64,000 nucleotides of DNA from Bolinopsis microptera (GCF_026151205.1 NC_087081.1:10107113-10171112); one strand, 5' to 3'; counted from the stretch's first letter, positions 35,491-47,144 are shown. Notes: a model not told the origin generated them from the sequence alone. Numbers and translations: made by a program.

Positions 35491-35769
35491 TTTATCGGTT
35501 AAAACTAGATCAAGAAAACTTTTTGATGCTGGATTCGATCAGGCTTGTTCTGATCGAATTGATTTGTAGCAGCGAACCAGGGGAGTACGAATTTTGGAGG
35601 TTAGAAACGGGCCACTCACAATAAATGCCACTGTTTTGAAGTTCTTATCACTATCAGTCAAATTAGCGAACATGAACATTTTCACAGACTATATCAAATT
35701 TTGACTTATCCACTAATACTCCTTGAAAGTGTTTATTTAATCTTATTACTAGATCTTCTTTATTTCAGG

Positions 35770-35838
35770 TCATACGAGAAAGATGCTGAAAAGTGGGAGG
35801 ACACTGTTCAGGACCCTACAAAAATTCTAAGACGGCTA
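35770..35838 (+). other. Possible coding exon fragment
   Basis: A good 3' splice signal (CTTCTTTATTTCAG at about 35756-35769) is followed by an open frame reading SYEKDAEKWEDTVQDPTKI. After that it runs into the GCTAG-rich hairpin region with no convincing 5' splice site. It could be an exon disrupted by the inserted repeat, or chance. Confidence 0.2.
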
Positions 35839-35902
35839 GCGCGCTCTAGCTGTCTTAGGACGCACTTTCTAAAACAGCTAGAAATGAGGGTTGCTGCGCG
35901 CC

Positions 35903-35963
35903 AGCTGTCGTAGCTAGCTGTCTTAAAAAACTGAGCTAGCTAAGATAGCTGGCTACGACAGTT
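35903..35963. repeat. Imperfect hairpin, 23-bp stem
   Basis: AGCTGTCGTAGCTAGCTGTC-TTA (35903-35925) pairs with 35941-35963 with three mismatches. Weaker pairing extends outward (AATGAGGGTTG / CAACTCTCGTT). Confidence 0.7.
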
Positions 35964-35989
35964 CAACTCTCGTTAGAATGGGAGTTTTG

Positions 35990-37680
35990 AAACTTTGCGT
36001 CGCGCAAATAATGCCACGTATTTTGTTGTCAATTTCACTTCCACTTAAAAAATTATCAATTTTTTAGGCCCGATATCCTTTATTTTGTTTATAAACTGAG
36101 TTCGATTTGCTTTGGTATGATAGGTGGCATATGAACTAACCTTTCCAGCCAGTTTTGAAGGATTTTAGGTCTCTTTGCCTAACTGGCCTAGCGCCTAAAA
36201 CCATGAATTAGGCCATAAGACCAGTTAAGACAGGCGACCGTTTGGGCTCTAATACTACTTTAAATTGAAGTTTAACAGGCCAAGTCCAACAGTCCACCTT
36301 AAGTCGCTTGGCCTTACTGGACTGACGGGCTACAGTGTGATGATCAGACCCGCGTACGTGCACCGTTTTACTCACCATGAGCTGACAAAGTATGCTATAT
36401 GAGCCCGATGACGTGCTTCGACGAGTAAGTGGCCATGCTGAAGTGATCCATGCCTATATCTCTCATCCATTACAGAGCTCGTTAGCTCACACATACACAA
36501 GGGAATCAACTGTTTTCAGGGGGATCACCAATTCCTGGACGCTGCGCTGGATCCAAAAGGACCCTTTCCTCAACGGCTATATATTTATATAATATGTACT
36601 TGACTAATTAATTTGGTCCATGTCATCGAGCTCGGATAGCATGCTCTGTCAGCTCATGTTAAGAGCAATACAGTGCACATACGGGTCACATCACTCAGTA
36701 CAGTTAGGCCAGGTGACCTAAAGTAGACTATCGGCCTAAAATCTGCCTTAAGTTAGGAATAGGCCATCCGTCCGTTTGTTCAGTATACTATTACTTGTTA
36801 GGCCATTAGTCAAGTTAGGAGGTGCACGATAAAAATAAACTTGCTCGGATTTTAAAAATTTTTGTACCACTGTTTTCTAGAGATTGTGAGAATTTCCCCA
36901 ATACTAAATTTGTCATACCTTTTTGGAAAGATCAGTGAGTTTCGCCTAGGTGCCATATTTGATGGTGCGCGGCTTTTGGAGCAAAAGTAGCTGTAAAAGT
37001 CGCGTAATTTGACCAAATTCGTCCAAATTTGACCATTTTTGTCGTATTATTCGGATTTATCTTCAGTTCCTTAAATGAGATCATTCTGGAAATTGGCGAC
37101 GACCTTCCAATAGGGCTTTCACAACTGTCCGAAAAATTTGGTGGATATCGGAGTTGATATTGTGATAAAAATGGGGCAAAATACGCTACTTTTAGCTGTA
37201 ACATAATGTCTGATGGTTGGATATGCTTTAAATTTTTCGGACACTTTCCTTGTAAGTCTTTAAGTAAGCCTACCAATATTTGTTGCAATTGGAGCTCGGG
37301 AAGGATACTCAATATCTATTTGTTTGAAGAAAATTGTGCTGGCCGAAATTAGCGCTAAAAAACCATCCTACAGTCGGCACGCGCGGCTTACTGTCGATGG
37401 CGCACTACCTAGTCAAGTTAGGCCAAGCGTCCAGTTAAGCCAACAGACCGGGTACCCTCCCTACCATGCCAGATCGATTACAAGTCAGCCCTGGCATACC
37501 TATTGCCTCCAATTTCTGTCCCAAATTTGTCTCAATGTGCCAAAATCCGGGATTTCTGTCGCGGCCAAAATTGCGACAGAAAGTGGCCGCCAGTCACCGT
37601 TGAAATAGTAACACGGTTTCAAATACCTGACTGCATGAATTATACTTCTTATTGTAAATCAGATACAAGCCACTTTCCAT
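35990..37680. other. No gene recognised
   Basis: Contains AGGCC-rich non-coding words (TTAGGCC, CCAGTTAAG) and short frames at 36392-36592, 36932-37312 and 37324-37608 with no recognisable features. Confidence 0.45.
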
Positions 37681-37691
37681 CTATTCATTAC

Positions 37692-38223
37692 GGTACCGCG
37701 ACAATTGACCCCCCGACAATTGACCCCCCGACAATTGACCCCCTATGTAATTACACTGGGGTCAATTGTCGCGAAATCTAAGGTTTAGTACGACAATTGA
37801 CCCTCCGACAATTGACCCCCCGACAATTGACCCTCCGACAATTGACCCCCCGACAATTGACCCCCTATGTAGTTACACTGGGGTCAATTGTCGCGAAATC
37901 TAGGGCTTAGTACGACAATTGACCCCCCGACAATTGACCCCCCGACAATTGACCCCCCATGTAATTAAACTAGGGTCAATCGATCGGGTTAGGGTTAGGG
38001 TTAGGGTTAGGGTTAGGGTTAGGGTTAGGGTCCTGGGTCAGGGTCAGGGTCAGGGTCAGGGTCAGGGTCAGGGTCAGGGTCAGGGTCAGGGTCAGGGTCA
38101 GGGTCAGGGTCAGGGTCAGGGTCGGGGTCAGGGTCAATTGTCGGGGGTCAATTGTCGGGGGTCAATTGTCGGGGGGTTAATTGTCGGGGGGTCAATTGTC
38201 GGGGGGTCAATTGTCGCCCACCC
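37692..38223. mobile_element. Small DNA transposon with 9-bp target duplication and internal GGGTTA/GGGTCA arrays (copy 1)
   Basis: Ends are GGTACCGCGACAATTG and CAATTGTCGCCCACCC; as inverted repeats they match at 12 of 16 positions. Direct 9-bp repeats ATTCATTAC lie at 37683-37691 and 38224-38232. Inside are repeated CGACAATTGACCCC units and a duplicated module with TACACTGGGGTCAATTGTCG. About seven GGGTTA repeats (37986-38030) and about seventeen GGGTCA repeats (38035-38136) follow. A 9-bp duplication with GG..CC ends suggests the Mutator/Rehavkus group, which is known for minisatellite-bearing ends. There is no transposase frame, so it is non-autonomous. Confidence 0.85.
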
Positions 38224-38720
38224 ATTCATTACTTCCGATACAGTAACCCAAATGATGGAATACAAATTAAAATGACAATCAAATTATATGAAATAATATT
38301 CGTGGGCATTTCAAGTTTCAACCAATCCGACAACCAACTATGCTATCATAATAATAATCAGTTTCTGTATTATATGCCATGATTTGAGGATATATTGTGT
38401 AAAATTAACCAATCTGAGGCCGATGATAATAATACGACATTCTTGCTCGTTGAGAAGCTAATTTTCAGCTTCTTTTGATATTTTGTAATGCTTGGACGAA
38501 AACGCTTTTATATTTCAATTTTCAAAGTGAATGTTATTTATAAAGAAGTACACAGGAGTTCCGAATCTCAAAATGTCAAACTTTAAATATTATACGTTCT
38601 GTAGATATCGCCAGTCTTGTAATTGGCTCTTAAAAATTGACTGATATTCAAAATATCCAATATGTAACTCATTTTTTGTTTTCAAATAATAGTCCTTTTA
38701 TCCTAATATCACCATTTCAG

Positions 38721-38938
38721 CTGTCGTCTGCGACCATTTGTTCAGAGGAACATCACGTTTCTCGGCTGCCACTCTTTATAACTTCGTAACCTGGATAAAA
38801 AGGTGGATTAATTGTGGTTTATCTGATTCTGTTCTATCCATGATTGTTTCATATCTAAAAAGTTCAAAGGTGGACACTGAGGTTGATCCAGCGACCAATC
38901 AAATATGGAGGGCAAGAGCCAAGAGGAAGCAAATTTAA
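38721..38938 (+). CDS. Candidate terminal exon of an unrecognised gene
   Basis: A polypyrimidine-AG (CACCATTTCAG at 38710-38720) precedes a frame open for 71 codons to TAA at 38936. It enters in phase 1 and contains DHLFRGTSRFSAATLYNFVT and later QIWRARAKRKQI. An AATAAA follows at 39194. The sequence looks protein-like, with mixed hydrophobic and charged residues, but no family is recognised and no upstream exon was identified. It could also be a decayed element remnant. Confidence 0.35.
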
Positions 38939-38939
38939 G

Positions 38940-39600
38940 TAATATTGACAAACCAGTTGTGTCGCTGTCCAGTGTCTTTGCTGCGTGAATTTATCTTGTC
39001 GACACAGCGGTTCGTGTCAAATTGACCACATTTGTGAACGCTGAGCTGAGGAATTAAGGGAATTCGGATTACAAATTTATAATAAGGTAGTACGGCTCTT
39101 TATAAAGATATGAGTTAGTAAAAGTAATTGCTAAATCAGCAACACAATGAAAATGTGCATTGTATTGTAGATTGTATTTAACTGCAGTCAATGAATAAAA
39201 AAGTCTGGTTCGTAGCTGAAACTTTTTCCGCTATAGTAAATGTTTTTAAATCGGATAGAATATTTAAGGGGGAAGCCAAGGGGTATTTTGGGGGATTTCA
39301 TTCTGGGGGATTTCGAAGGCATTCATAGGCTATCCATTATCGGTATGAAATCTTTTATCTAGATAAACAGATAAAGATTTAGGTTTTATCTAGATATAAC
39401 CGATAATTTTTCTGCTGAAGGCCAAAGCCAAAATGTTATCCAAATTTCATAAAAAAACTAATTGTCGACTTTAAACATTGTTTTACCAGTAATCTTGGCC
39501 AATAAAAGTAACACTTCCTTTCTTTTGAAAATAGTAAAGCACCAGTTTTCATCTCCTAAGAACAGTAGTGCACCATTTCTCTTCAAAACAATAGACCAAC
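38940..39600. other. No gene recognised
   Basis: AT-rich sequence with a TTATCTAGATAA-type repeat near 39350-39400. Possible poly(A) signal AATAAA at 39194-39199. Confidence 0.4.
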
Positions 39601-39601
39601 G

Positions 39602-39659
39602 GTTTCCTTCTTCCGAGAACATGAACAGTATACTGTTCATGTTCTCGGAAGAAGGAAAC
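39602..39659. repeat. Perfect 58-bp palindrome
   Basis: GTTTCCTTCTTCCGAGAACA and the next nine bases (39602-39630) are followed immediately by their exact reverse complement (39631-39659), with no spacer. Confidence 0.95.
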
Positions 39660-40140
39660 TATAGTGCACCAGTTCTCTTCAATACAGCTAAGCATTAAGT
39701 AATTCAGTAAACCGTTTCCTTATCCTGTGGATAACTTGGAGCAACAGATTCCTTCTCCTGGGAACAATGTTTCACGCCCAGAACACTTATGGAATACAAT
39801 TGAGTGCCCTGCCGGTATTTTTGACTCTTGTTAACAGTAACATGCTCGTGCCCGTCTCCAGAATGGTTACAAGGTAAAACGCCAGCACCCTCAAGAGAAC
39901 AATATCAATAACCATCTCTGGATTTCTACAGTTCATACAGTTCTACAGATCCATTGATATATAAAATTAAATGTAAATAAACCTCTTAAGAACACATCCA
40001 AGTAAAATGACATCCAAGGAATGACATAAAGATCTCCTCTCTGTGGGGTAGTCAAACAATACGATGGCCCTATTAAAGCTGAACGAATTACAACATAGTT
40101 GAACGAATTACAACATGAGTTGGGTAGAGCAAAATGTCAA
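39660..40140. other. No gene recognised
   Basis: Spacer between the palindrome and the 36-bp minisatellite; no coding signal. Confidence 0.4.
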
Positions 40141-40164
40141 AGTTACACCCCCCTCACCCTGAGC

Positions 40165-40690
40165 TGTATTTTAATAAGCTAACAGTCAAACCCTGCCCCT
40201 GTGTTACACTAAGCTAACAGTTACACCCTGGCCCCTGTGTTACACTAAGCTAACAGTTACGCCCCGGCCCCTGTGTTACACTAAGCTAACAGTTACACCT
40301 TGACCCCTATGTTACACTAAGCTAACAGTTACACCCTGGCCCCTGTGTTACACTAAGCTAACAGTTATACCCTGGCCCCTGTGTTACACTAAGCTAACAG
40401 TTACACCCTGGCCCCTGTGTCACAATAAGCTAACAGTTACACCCGGCCCCTGTGTTACACTAAGCTAACAGTTACACCCTGGCCCCTGTGTTACACTAAG
40501 CTAACAGTTACACCCTGGCCCCTGTGTTACACTAAGCTAACATTTACACCATGCCCCTGTGTTACACTAAGCTAACAGTTACACCCTGCCCCTGTGTTAC
40601 ACTAAGCTAACAGTTACACCCTAGCCCCTGTATGACACTAAGCTAACAGTTACAACCCGGCCCCTGTGTTACACTAAGCTAACAGTTATC
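40165..40690. repeat. Minisatellite, 36-bp unit
   Basis: About 14 copies of AGCTAACAGTTACACC + CTGGCCCCTGTGTTACACTA with point variants and 1-2 bp deletions. Two diverged copies (CAGTTACACCCCGGCATCTG) recur at 41875-41945. Confidence 0.95.
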
Positions 40691-41454
40691 AGGATTGTGC
40701 GCAGTTATCAATACAGAAGGTTCAAAGCTTAAGCAGTTACTTAAGTACTTAGACACTTGGTTTTTTGAAATATTTTGAGGGACAGGGGAAGGGGGTTCAG
40801 CCCCTGGAAAATGTTGAAACTGGATTATATGCTAAACCAATAGGATATCAATACATGCAGCAGTTGATTAGACACTTGGTTATTAGTAATATTTTGAATT
40901 TAAAACATTGGACAAATTAAAATTAAAGATGGCACGAATTTTAAGTTATTTTGGATATTTCCAGTCTGAAGAGTTGCCGTATGGCTTAGCGTACGCTTTT
41001 TTGTACTGGATCGTGATGTCCCATGATTCTGAAATAATGATGTTTTTTGACCCTTCTGATTAAGACTGATGCTGATCCTCAGTGCTTTCCAGTTATATTA
41101 ATCTGCCAATCCCAAATCTCTTTTGAGCCTCATCATACCCACTCAACTATGAGGATTGGCTACCTAGATTTAGGGGCAGCCAACCCATGGAAAATATATG
41201 CACAAGGCATGTGTATCGACCTAATTAATTCAAACCTACTATATTCGTTTAAAAATAAAACTTGTGCATATCATGTCATTTAATCTTAGTTTGTGAAAAT
41301 TTTTATAAAATTGTTTATAAAATTGTTGCTCTGTAGAAGGCAATTAAAAAAATTCTAGGTCAACATTTCAAAAAGAGCCAGGGGGGCCGGCGCGGGGGGC
41401 GACCGCCTACATCTGACATCGCCACCCGCCTGCGCACCAGGCCTCCCACTCTTA

Positions 41455-41850
41455 TAATTTATAAATTCCCTAAAATCCAGGGTTTTAAAGGTGGTTTTCT
41501 TGGTTTTCAAACCCTTTTCAAGGTTTTCAGATAGCCATTTTCAAGGTTTTCACGGTTTCTTAAGACGAATATGTATGTTTGCACTACGAAAACTTGTTAA
41601 TTTTATCTATTTTCTCAAAACTAATGAATGAAATAATATAACCTGGAAGGTTGGGATTGCTCAAAACATAAATGAGGGGACTGGGGGGGGGGGGGGGCAA
41701 GGCTGTGATTTTAAGCAAGAAAACTGATGGAGGCGAAATTTTTAGTTGAAATTCAAGGTTTTCAAGCGATTTTGTGAAAATCCAAGGTTTTCAAGGTTTT
41801 TGATTCAAAATATAAGAAATCAAGGTTCTCAAGGTTTTCAAGGTTGGCTG
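41455..41850. repeat. Degenerate CAAGGTTTTC repeats
   Basis: At least ten CAAGGTTTTC / AAGGTTTTCA words are scattered on the plus strand, with a G17 tract at about 41682-41698. A GC-rich patch (GGGGGGCCGGCGCGGGG-like) lies just left at 41380-41440. No gene. Confidence 0.7.
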
Positions 41851-41989
41851 GGAGGGCTGCTGCGCACGCCCATGACAGTTACACCCCGGCATCTGTGTTA
41901 CAGTTAGCTAACAGTTTCACCCCGGCTCCTGTGTTACAGTTAGCTGTATGCAATGTCTCTCCAAATTGATTTTACAGTTGTTCCTGATA

Positions 41990-42150
41990 GAAGGGAATGA
42001 TATATCTGTGTTGTACCAGTAATACTGTTTGTATTTAAATATGCGATAAAATTGCACCAATCCTAAAGGAGAAGTTGGTTGTTCAACAAAATAAACCCAT
42101 AACTTCAATTTAGTGGATAGTCACAACCCCTTATCATCTTCAACCTCAAT
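41990..42150. repeat. Single copy of the about 200-bp dispersed repeat
   Basis: GTACCAGTAATACTGTTTGT through AGTGGATAGTCACA matches the tandem copies at 62.8-63.4 kb. Confidence 0.85.
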
Positions 42151-42404
42151 ACATCTTCAGATACCTTGAAGGCGGACAAGTGCAAGTTATTTTGTAAAAC
42201 TTACTATTTTATTTGTTACAGTAACGCTTGTCGGCTTGTAGTTGTAAGTGTATTGTTTTAACATAGTGCCAAAGCCACGCAAATAAATAGGTAAGTTTAC
42301 TCACGAGATGTAGTAATGTCAGTATAATTGTAATTTGTAAATAAATAAACTGATTATAAAGGAAGGTTGAAATCCGCAAAAAAGAAAATTATGATTTTTA
42401 TGTG

Positions 42405-42457
42405 TCAATAAAATGAAGCTATCACATGCAGCTGATGCAGGTGCCAACAGCCAAAAT
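42405..42457 (-). CDS. K2P gene candidate: last coding exon
   Basis: The acceptor ACGATTTTCAG is followed by AT that completes a codon from the previous exon (G+AT, Asp). Sixteen codons follow (FGCWHLHQLHVIASFY), then TGA. A downstream AATAAA on this strand lies near 42207. Short terminal exons are easy to find by chance; phase agreement is the main support. Confidence 0.45.
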
Positions 42458-42600
42458 CTGAAAATCGTATTGTCAGTGGAGCTTGTAAATTGTAGAATCA
42501 CCATTGATAATCATAAGCATTGTAGAACTATTTGTTCAATTTTAAATCTTAGACAGTGGATATATGCGGTGATCGTATTATAGATAAGCACCAGTTTTAC

Positions 42601-42783
42601 CTGAATAATAACAGTAAGAGACAAGAGCTATTTTTCGTATCAGCATTTTTGTTAATCTTAAAAGATGAGCAGCCAAATCACTCGATTCCCTAGTTATTCC
42701 CATAGAAAATGCTGTTAAGAGTATTTTCAACTTATCAAGTATCAGAAATTCGAAATTCTCTGAAACACTTGCACTTTCAATTT
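42601..42783 (-). CDS. K2P gene candidate: penultimate exon
   Basis: A strong 3' splice site (a T/C run ending CTTCTTCTAG) and donor CAG|GTAAAA bound 183 nt with no stop. The exon enters in phase 1 and leaves in phase 1. It encodes IESASVSENFEFLILDKLKI, then a helical segment with SSDLAAHLLRLTKMLIRKI. It joins the preceding exon by C+AA (Gln). No domain is recognised in it. Confidence 0.55.
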
Positions 42784-43258
42784 CTAGAAGAAGAAAAAAA
42801 AACACCCATACAGCAATATATTTCATTTCTTTTCATGTATACTGAAAAAGCTGTTTGCTTTATCAAAAAACTCGACACTTAATTCATGAATTCCTGTAAA
42901 GTGAAATTCTCAGACAGAAGAAGTGACTTTGATCACCATGGAGCTTAGCAAATTTATCAATTATCTTTCCTTCACGTTCAGGGATTGGTCAACTTCATAA
43001 GGGAGGAAGTGTTTAGCGTCAGAAATACTGATGATTTTTGCAGAAACTCCAAGACTGGCGGTACTGATGACAGTGATGTTTTTTTCGATTGAGAGAGATC
43101 GTCACAGATTCTAACTGAAATATATAATGTTAATGATGTGCCTGTTTACGTGTTAATTGTATATGAACAAGGTTTCAATGCCAATTTCCCCATAATATTC
43201 AGCACGATCAATGAGCACTCGGTTTGTGTTTGTGATACTTGAACAATGGATATTTCAC

Positions 43259-43662
43259 GGGTGGGCGACAATTGACCCTGACCCTGACCCTGACCCTGAC
43301 CCTGACCCTGACCCTGACCCTGATCCTGATCCTGACCCTGACCCTGACCCTGACCCTGACCCTGACCCTGACCCTGACCCTGACCCTGACCCTGACCCTG
43401 ACCCTGACCCTGACCCTGACCCTGACCCTGACCCTGACCCTGACCCTGACCCTGACCCTGACCCTGACCCTGACCCTGACCCTGACCCTGACCCTGACCC
43501 TGACCCTGACCCTGACCCAGGACCCTGACCTTAACCCGATCAATTGACCCCAGTGTAATTACGTGGGGGTCAATTGTCGGGGGTCAATTGTCGTACTAAA
43601 CCCTAGATTTCGCGACAATTGACCCCAGTGTAATTACATAGAGGGTCAATTGTCGCGGTACC
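43259..43662. mobile_element. Small DNA transposon with 9-bp target duplication (copy 2, inverted orientation)
   Basis: Same termini as copy 1 in the opposite orientation (GGGTGGGCGACAATTG on the left, CAATTGTCGCGGTACC on the right). Its own 9-bp duplication ATATTTCAC lies at 43250-43258 and 43663-43671. The interior is dominated by about 41 CCCTGA hexamers (about 43270-43520), giving spurious Asp-Pro, Leu-Thr and Arg-Val frames. The GGGTTA type is reduced to about one unit. It lies in or just beyond the 3' end of the K2P gene. Confidence 0.87.
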
Positions 43663-43884
43663 ATATTTCACATATTGACACATGTCACATTATCAAAGGA
43701 TCAAAATCTGGCATACGCTATCTTACTATATATAAAGCGAGACGATATATATATATATTTTGTAGCTGTACTCCTACACATTAAAAGTCGGTGTTGATTA
43801 GATCTTCGAAATAAGTCTTTGCATCATTTTATTAAACATCGTTATCTCAAATTATTTGTTATATAGTAGTGTTGAAAGTATTAT

Positions 43885-46393
43885 ATATACTAGCAGGAAC
43901 CCGTATTACTCTAAAGTGGTGTCAAGACTCAAGAGACTAAAATAATTATTACTTATTTAATTCGCGTTTTTGACACCACTTGGGGGTCCAAATTTTGGGC
44001 ACTAAAATAAGTATTCCTTAGCCAATTTTTTATTTTGTCATGCTGATTTGAAAAGCATAAAAGCATTTGACTCAGTCAACAAAATTTCAGTTGTATATCT
44101 TTTACGGTTTTTGCGGAAAGTTGCGTTAAAGTTGATGCCGTGGTGTCAGTAAAATGGCACAGATAAATATATATATATATTTTTATTTGAACGAGTCTAG
44201 CATATTGTTGGGAAAGGAGGTTATACATGTTGCCATCGATATATCTAACATGTTTACCAACATTCCTAGGGATATGGGGATCCAACAATGCACTAAGCAC
44301 CTGAATAAAAGGAGTAGTGGTGATCAATTGTTTAGTACAGAATGCATTATTAGTGCACTAGAAATTACTCTTGATTACATCATTGCTTCATTTAACGGTA
44401 TAACATACCGCCAGGAGCGTGGAGCAGCGATGGGTCCTAAGAACTCATGTGAGTATGCTGATTGTGCTATGGATAAGATTGATATTTTAGTTAACGAAGG
44501 AGATCTAGAATATGGCCCGCCTCATAGACCAGCATTCTGGGGTAGATTACGTGATGACATTTATATGGCTTGGCCCGGTACTGTTGAGGAATTATTACAA
44601 TTCATGGAATGGCTCAATAGTATCCACCCAAACCTTTTGTTTACTTACGACTACTCTAGGGACGGCGTTGAGTTTCTAGACACCCATGTCTATGCTGTTG
44701 GTGATGTTGTCCACACCAAACTCTACTCTAAACCTAGTGACACCCACTGCTACCTTATCCCCACGTCATGCCATAGGAACCATGTTGTAAAAAACATACC
44801 TTTTGGAGTGGCGAGGCGGGTGAGACAGAACAACAGTGAAGACACTAACTTCTTGGAGCAGAGAGAGGTCTATACACGTTACCTTCTAGCCAATACCCAT
44901 GGTGATGGATCAAAATCCAGCACTTCCCAACATGGGGGGCATTATCCATAAGTATAAGCACCTTCTCAACCTTGATCCGGCCCTGAAGAAGCTGGTACGT
45001 GCGGACAGTGTATTCGTGAGTCATCGAAAGAATCAAACTATCGGTGGCATGCTTGTACACAAGTGGAACTTTAAACTGTGATAATGAGAGAGAAACAACT
45101 GCAAGCCAGATCCAGGAACCAGACTCCGAAAGTCTAAGGGCGGTTCCCGGGGCTGTCGACCCAGGGTGCCATGCTTGTGGTAAATGTTATGTTTGTAAGC
45201 AAAATTTCCTGTCCCCCTGTTCCAATTTTAGTAGTCACCATTCTAAACAAGTTTTCCCTATAACTAAGTATATATCTTGTCAGAGTTATAACCTCATTTA
45301 TTTAATGGAGTGTAAGACTTGTAAACAGTCGTATGTCGGTTATACTACCTCAAATCTCCCTAAGAGATTCTCTAACCATAAGAGTCACATAAAGAAAGGT
45401 ATAAGAAGTTGTAAATTAGTTAACCATTTTTTAGATATTGATCATGATTTAGATTTTAGTACCATAGCCTGCTATAATTCCTCACTTAGTAAGCACCTTT
45501 CTGTCATTATAGTAGACGCTTTAGTATTTGAGCCTAATATTAGTAAAGCAGACAAAGAAGAAAAGGCTATGGAAGCTAGAGAGGGGTTCTACCAGACCCA
45601 ATTGAAAACCCTTGAACGGTTTGGGGGTATGAACACCCTTGATAGTAACCATCTACTTTTTAAATCTGCCGGAGCTTAGTTTTAGTTTTAGTATATTTTG
45701 TAGATTTTATTTAGTTATACCATTATTCCAGAGACGTGCATATTACATTTTTTACTTAAGTATAAATTTTACAGGTTTTTGTTGTGATTTTAAGTGATTT
45801 TCCGAGAATCAGTTATCAGTATTTAGATAAGAGATAAGATAAGAGTACATTTTTAACGGCTTTCAGTTTCTTTTTTAAATTTCAGTTCATCAGATTTTCC
45901 CACTGCTTTTAGTTTGTATTTATTCTCAATTGTATATGATTCGTATTTGTTGTAGTTACTTTAATGATATAATTTCTCAGAATTGATGTAAATAAACGAT
46001 GCAAAGACTTTCGAAGATCTAATCACAACCGCTTTCTTTTATTGTGTAGAAGTCCAGCCATGAAATATATATATATATATATCGTCTCGCTTTATATATA
46101 GTAAGATTTATTTATCCGTGCCATTTTACTGACACCACGGCATCAACTTTAACACGAATTTCTGCAAAAACCGTGAAAGATATACAACTGAAACTTTTTT
46201 GACTGGGTCAAATGCTTTAATGGCCTCCAAATCAGCATGAAAAAATAAAAAATTGGCCAAGAAATAGGAGTTTTAGAGCCCAAAATTTGGTAACCCAAGT
46301 GGTGTCAAAAACGCGAATTAAATAGGTAATAATTGTTTTAGTCTCTTGAGTCTTGACACCATTTTAGGGTTAGACGGGTTCCTGCTAGTAAAT
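43885..46393 (+). mobile_element. Penelope-like element with inverted pseudo-LTR arms
   Basis: Arms 43885-44165 and about 46115-46393 are reverse complements. Both outer ends carry CTAGCAGGAACCCG and both inner ends carry GTGGTGTCAGTAAAATGG. Between them lies a Penelope RT plus GIY-YIG coding region. The segment 43730-43850 is also the reverse complement of 45985-46110 but in permuted order, as expected when Penelope copies insert as partial tandems. An AAGCGAGACGATATA word marks the junctions (43736, 46080) and recurs at 23337, 50690 and 50910. The element lies in an intron of the inferred K2P gene. Confidence 0.8.
44154..45679 (+). pseudogene. Penelope-like reverse transcriptase with GIY-YIG endonuclease, 5' truncated and frameshifted
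   Basis: Three overlapping frames (44154-44951, 44899-45081, 45044-45679) form one protein broken by two frameshifts. The RT part shows VIHVAIDISNMFTNIP (motif A region), QERGAAMGPKNSCEYAD (motif B) and RLRDDIYMAWPG with the catalytic DD (motif C). VEFLDTHVY and HTKLYSKPSDTHCYLIPTSC follow, then HVVKNIPFGVARRVR; this order is specific to Penelope-like RTs. The middle frame carries KYKHLLNLDPALKKLVRADS. The last holds a CHACGKCYVCKQ zinc-like motif and the GIY-YIG core (NLIYLMECKTCKQSYVGYTT). The frame ends with a LKTLERFGGMNTL segment, typical of the domain C-terminus. The N-terminal part of the RT is absent. Confidence 0.88.
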
Positions 46394-46456
46394 ATAATAT
46401 GTAAACTGTCTCTTATGTTATCTTGATAAGTAAAGATAAGGTGAGAAGTGACTCAC

Positions 46457-46605
46457 GGCTGTTTTCGGGATCAGGTTCTTCTTGAAAAACAGTGCCAAGT
46501 TCATCCCTAATCGTTTTATCGTTAATTTCTCTCGGATCTGAACTCTTTTTAAGATCCTTTGTTGTCTCCCTGACTGATCTTTTTTCTGATACCCTTCTCA
46601 GCCAC
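46457..46605 (-). CDS. K2P gene candidate: cytoplasmic tail exon
   Basis: Acceptor TTATTTCCCAG and donor C|GTGAGT bound 149 nt with one open frame of 49 codons. It begins WLRRVSEKRSVRETTKDLKK and ends acidic (VFQEEPDPENS). The mix of basic and phosphorylatable residues fits a cytoplasmic tail. Phases link it to 47145-47234 (AG+G, Arg) and to 42601-42783 (C+AA, Gln). Confidence 0.6.
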
Positions 46606-46619
46606 CTGGGAAATAATAT

Positions 46620-46755
46620 AAGTGCTGGTCAAAACGTTTAGCTTCTGAACATGCTAGATTAATAGATGCTAAAATTAGGCCACTATCGTTGAAAACACTA
46701 TCTTTGTTTGTTTACCAATATTGAATATCCTTAAACTTCAATGAACGTATCCTTA
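46620..46755. repeat. Fragment of the GTGAC-dyad element family
   Basis: In the opposite orientation it matches 23866-23965, including TTGAAGTTT and CGATAGTGG words. Confidence 0.7.
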
Positions 46756-47144
46756 AACTATAATGAGTGTTTATCACTTTTATGTGTCCGAATTGGTTAA
46801 GCTTAATGATATTTGGTAAATAATGTGGTAGTGGTGGTCCCATTAATCAAAATGTAATGCATATAAACAAAACACGAAGTATAAAGCATAATCTGTGCGG
46901 ATTGTACGAATACTAATATTTCAAAGCTATTTTAATTTCGCTACTTCTACTTCTACTTTCACTTTATATTTATAAAGTTATGAGACTACTCACACTTGAG
47001 TTTTCTTCATTAAGTGGTTTGGAAATAACAAACGAACGAATGAACAAACAGACAAACTTTTCACTATTATCAAAGATATCTTTTTGATAATTAAATCTAT
47101 CTTATAGCTTTATAGGATTCTATTTTGTTTTAAAAACATATTAC

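Noticed and set aside
36392-36592. 66-aa frame with a nearby FLDAALDPK reading reminiscent of hAT transposases
   Set aside because: Too short, in another frame, and without supporting motifs.
37919-38275. 118-aa frame with Arg-Val and Gly-Gln repeats
   Set aside because: Reading of GGGTTA/GGGTCA hexamers in transposon copy 1.
41047-41283. 78-aa plus-strand frame
   Set aside because: No splice signals, domain or codon-like composition.
43208-43547. Frames coding (Asp-Pro)n, (Leu-Thr)n and (Arg-Val)n
   Set aside because: All are readings of the CCCTGA hexamer array inside a transposon.
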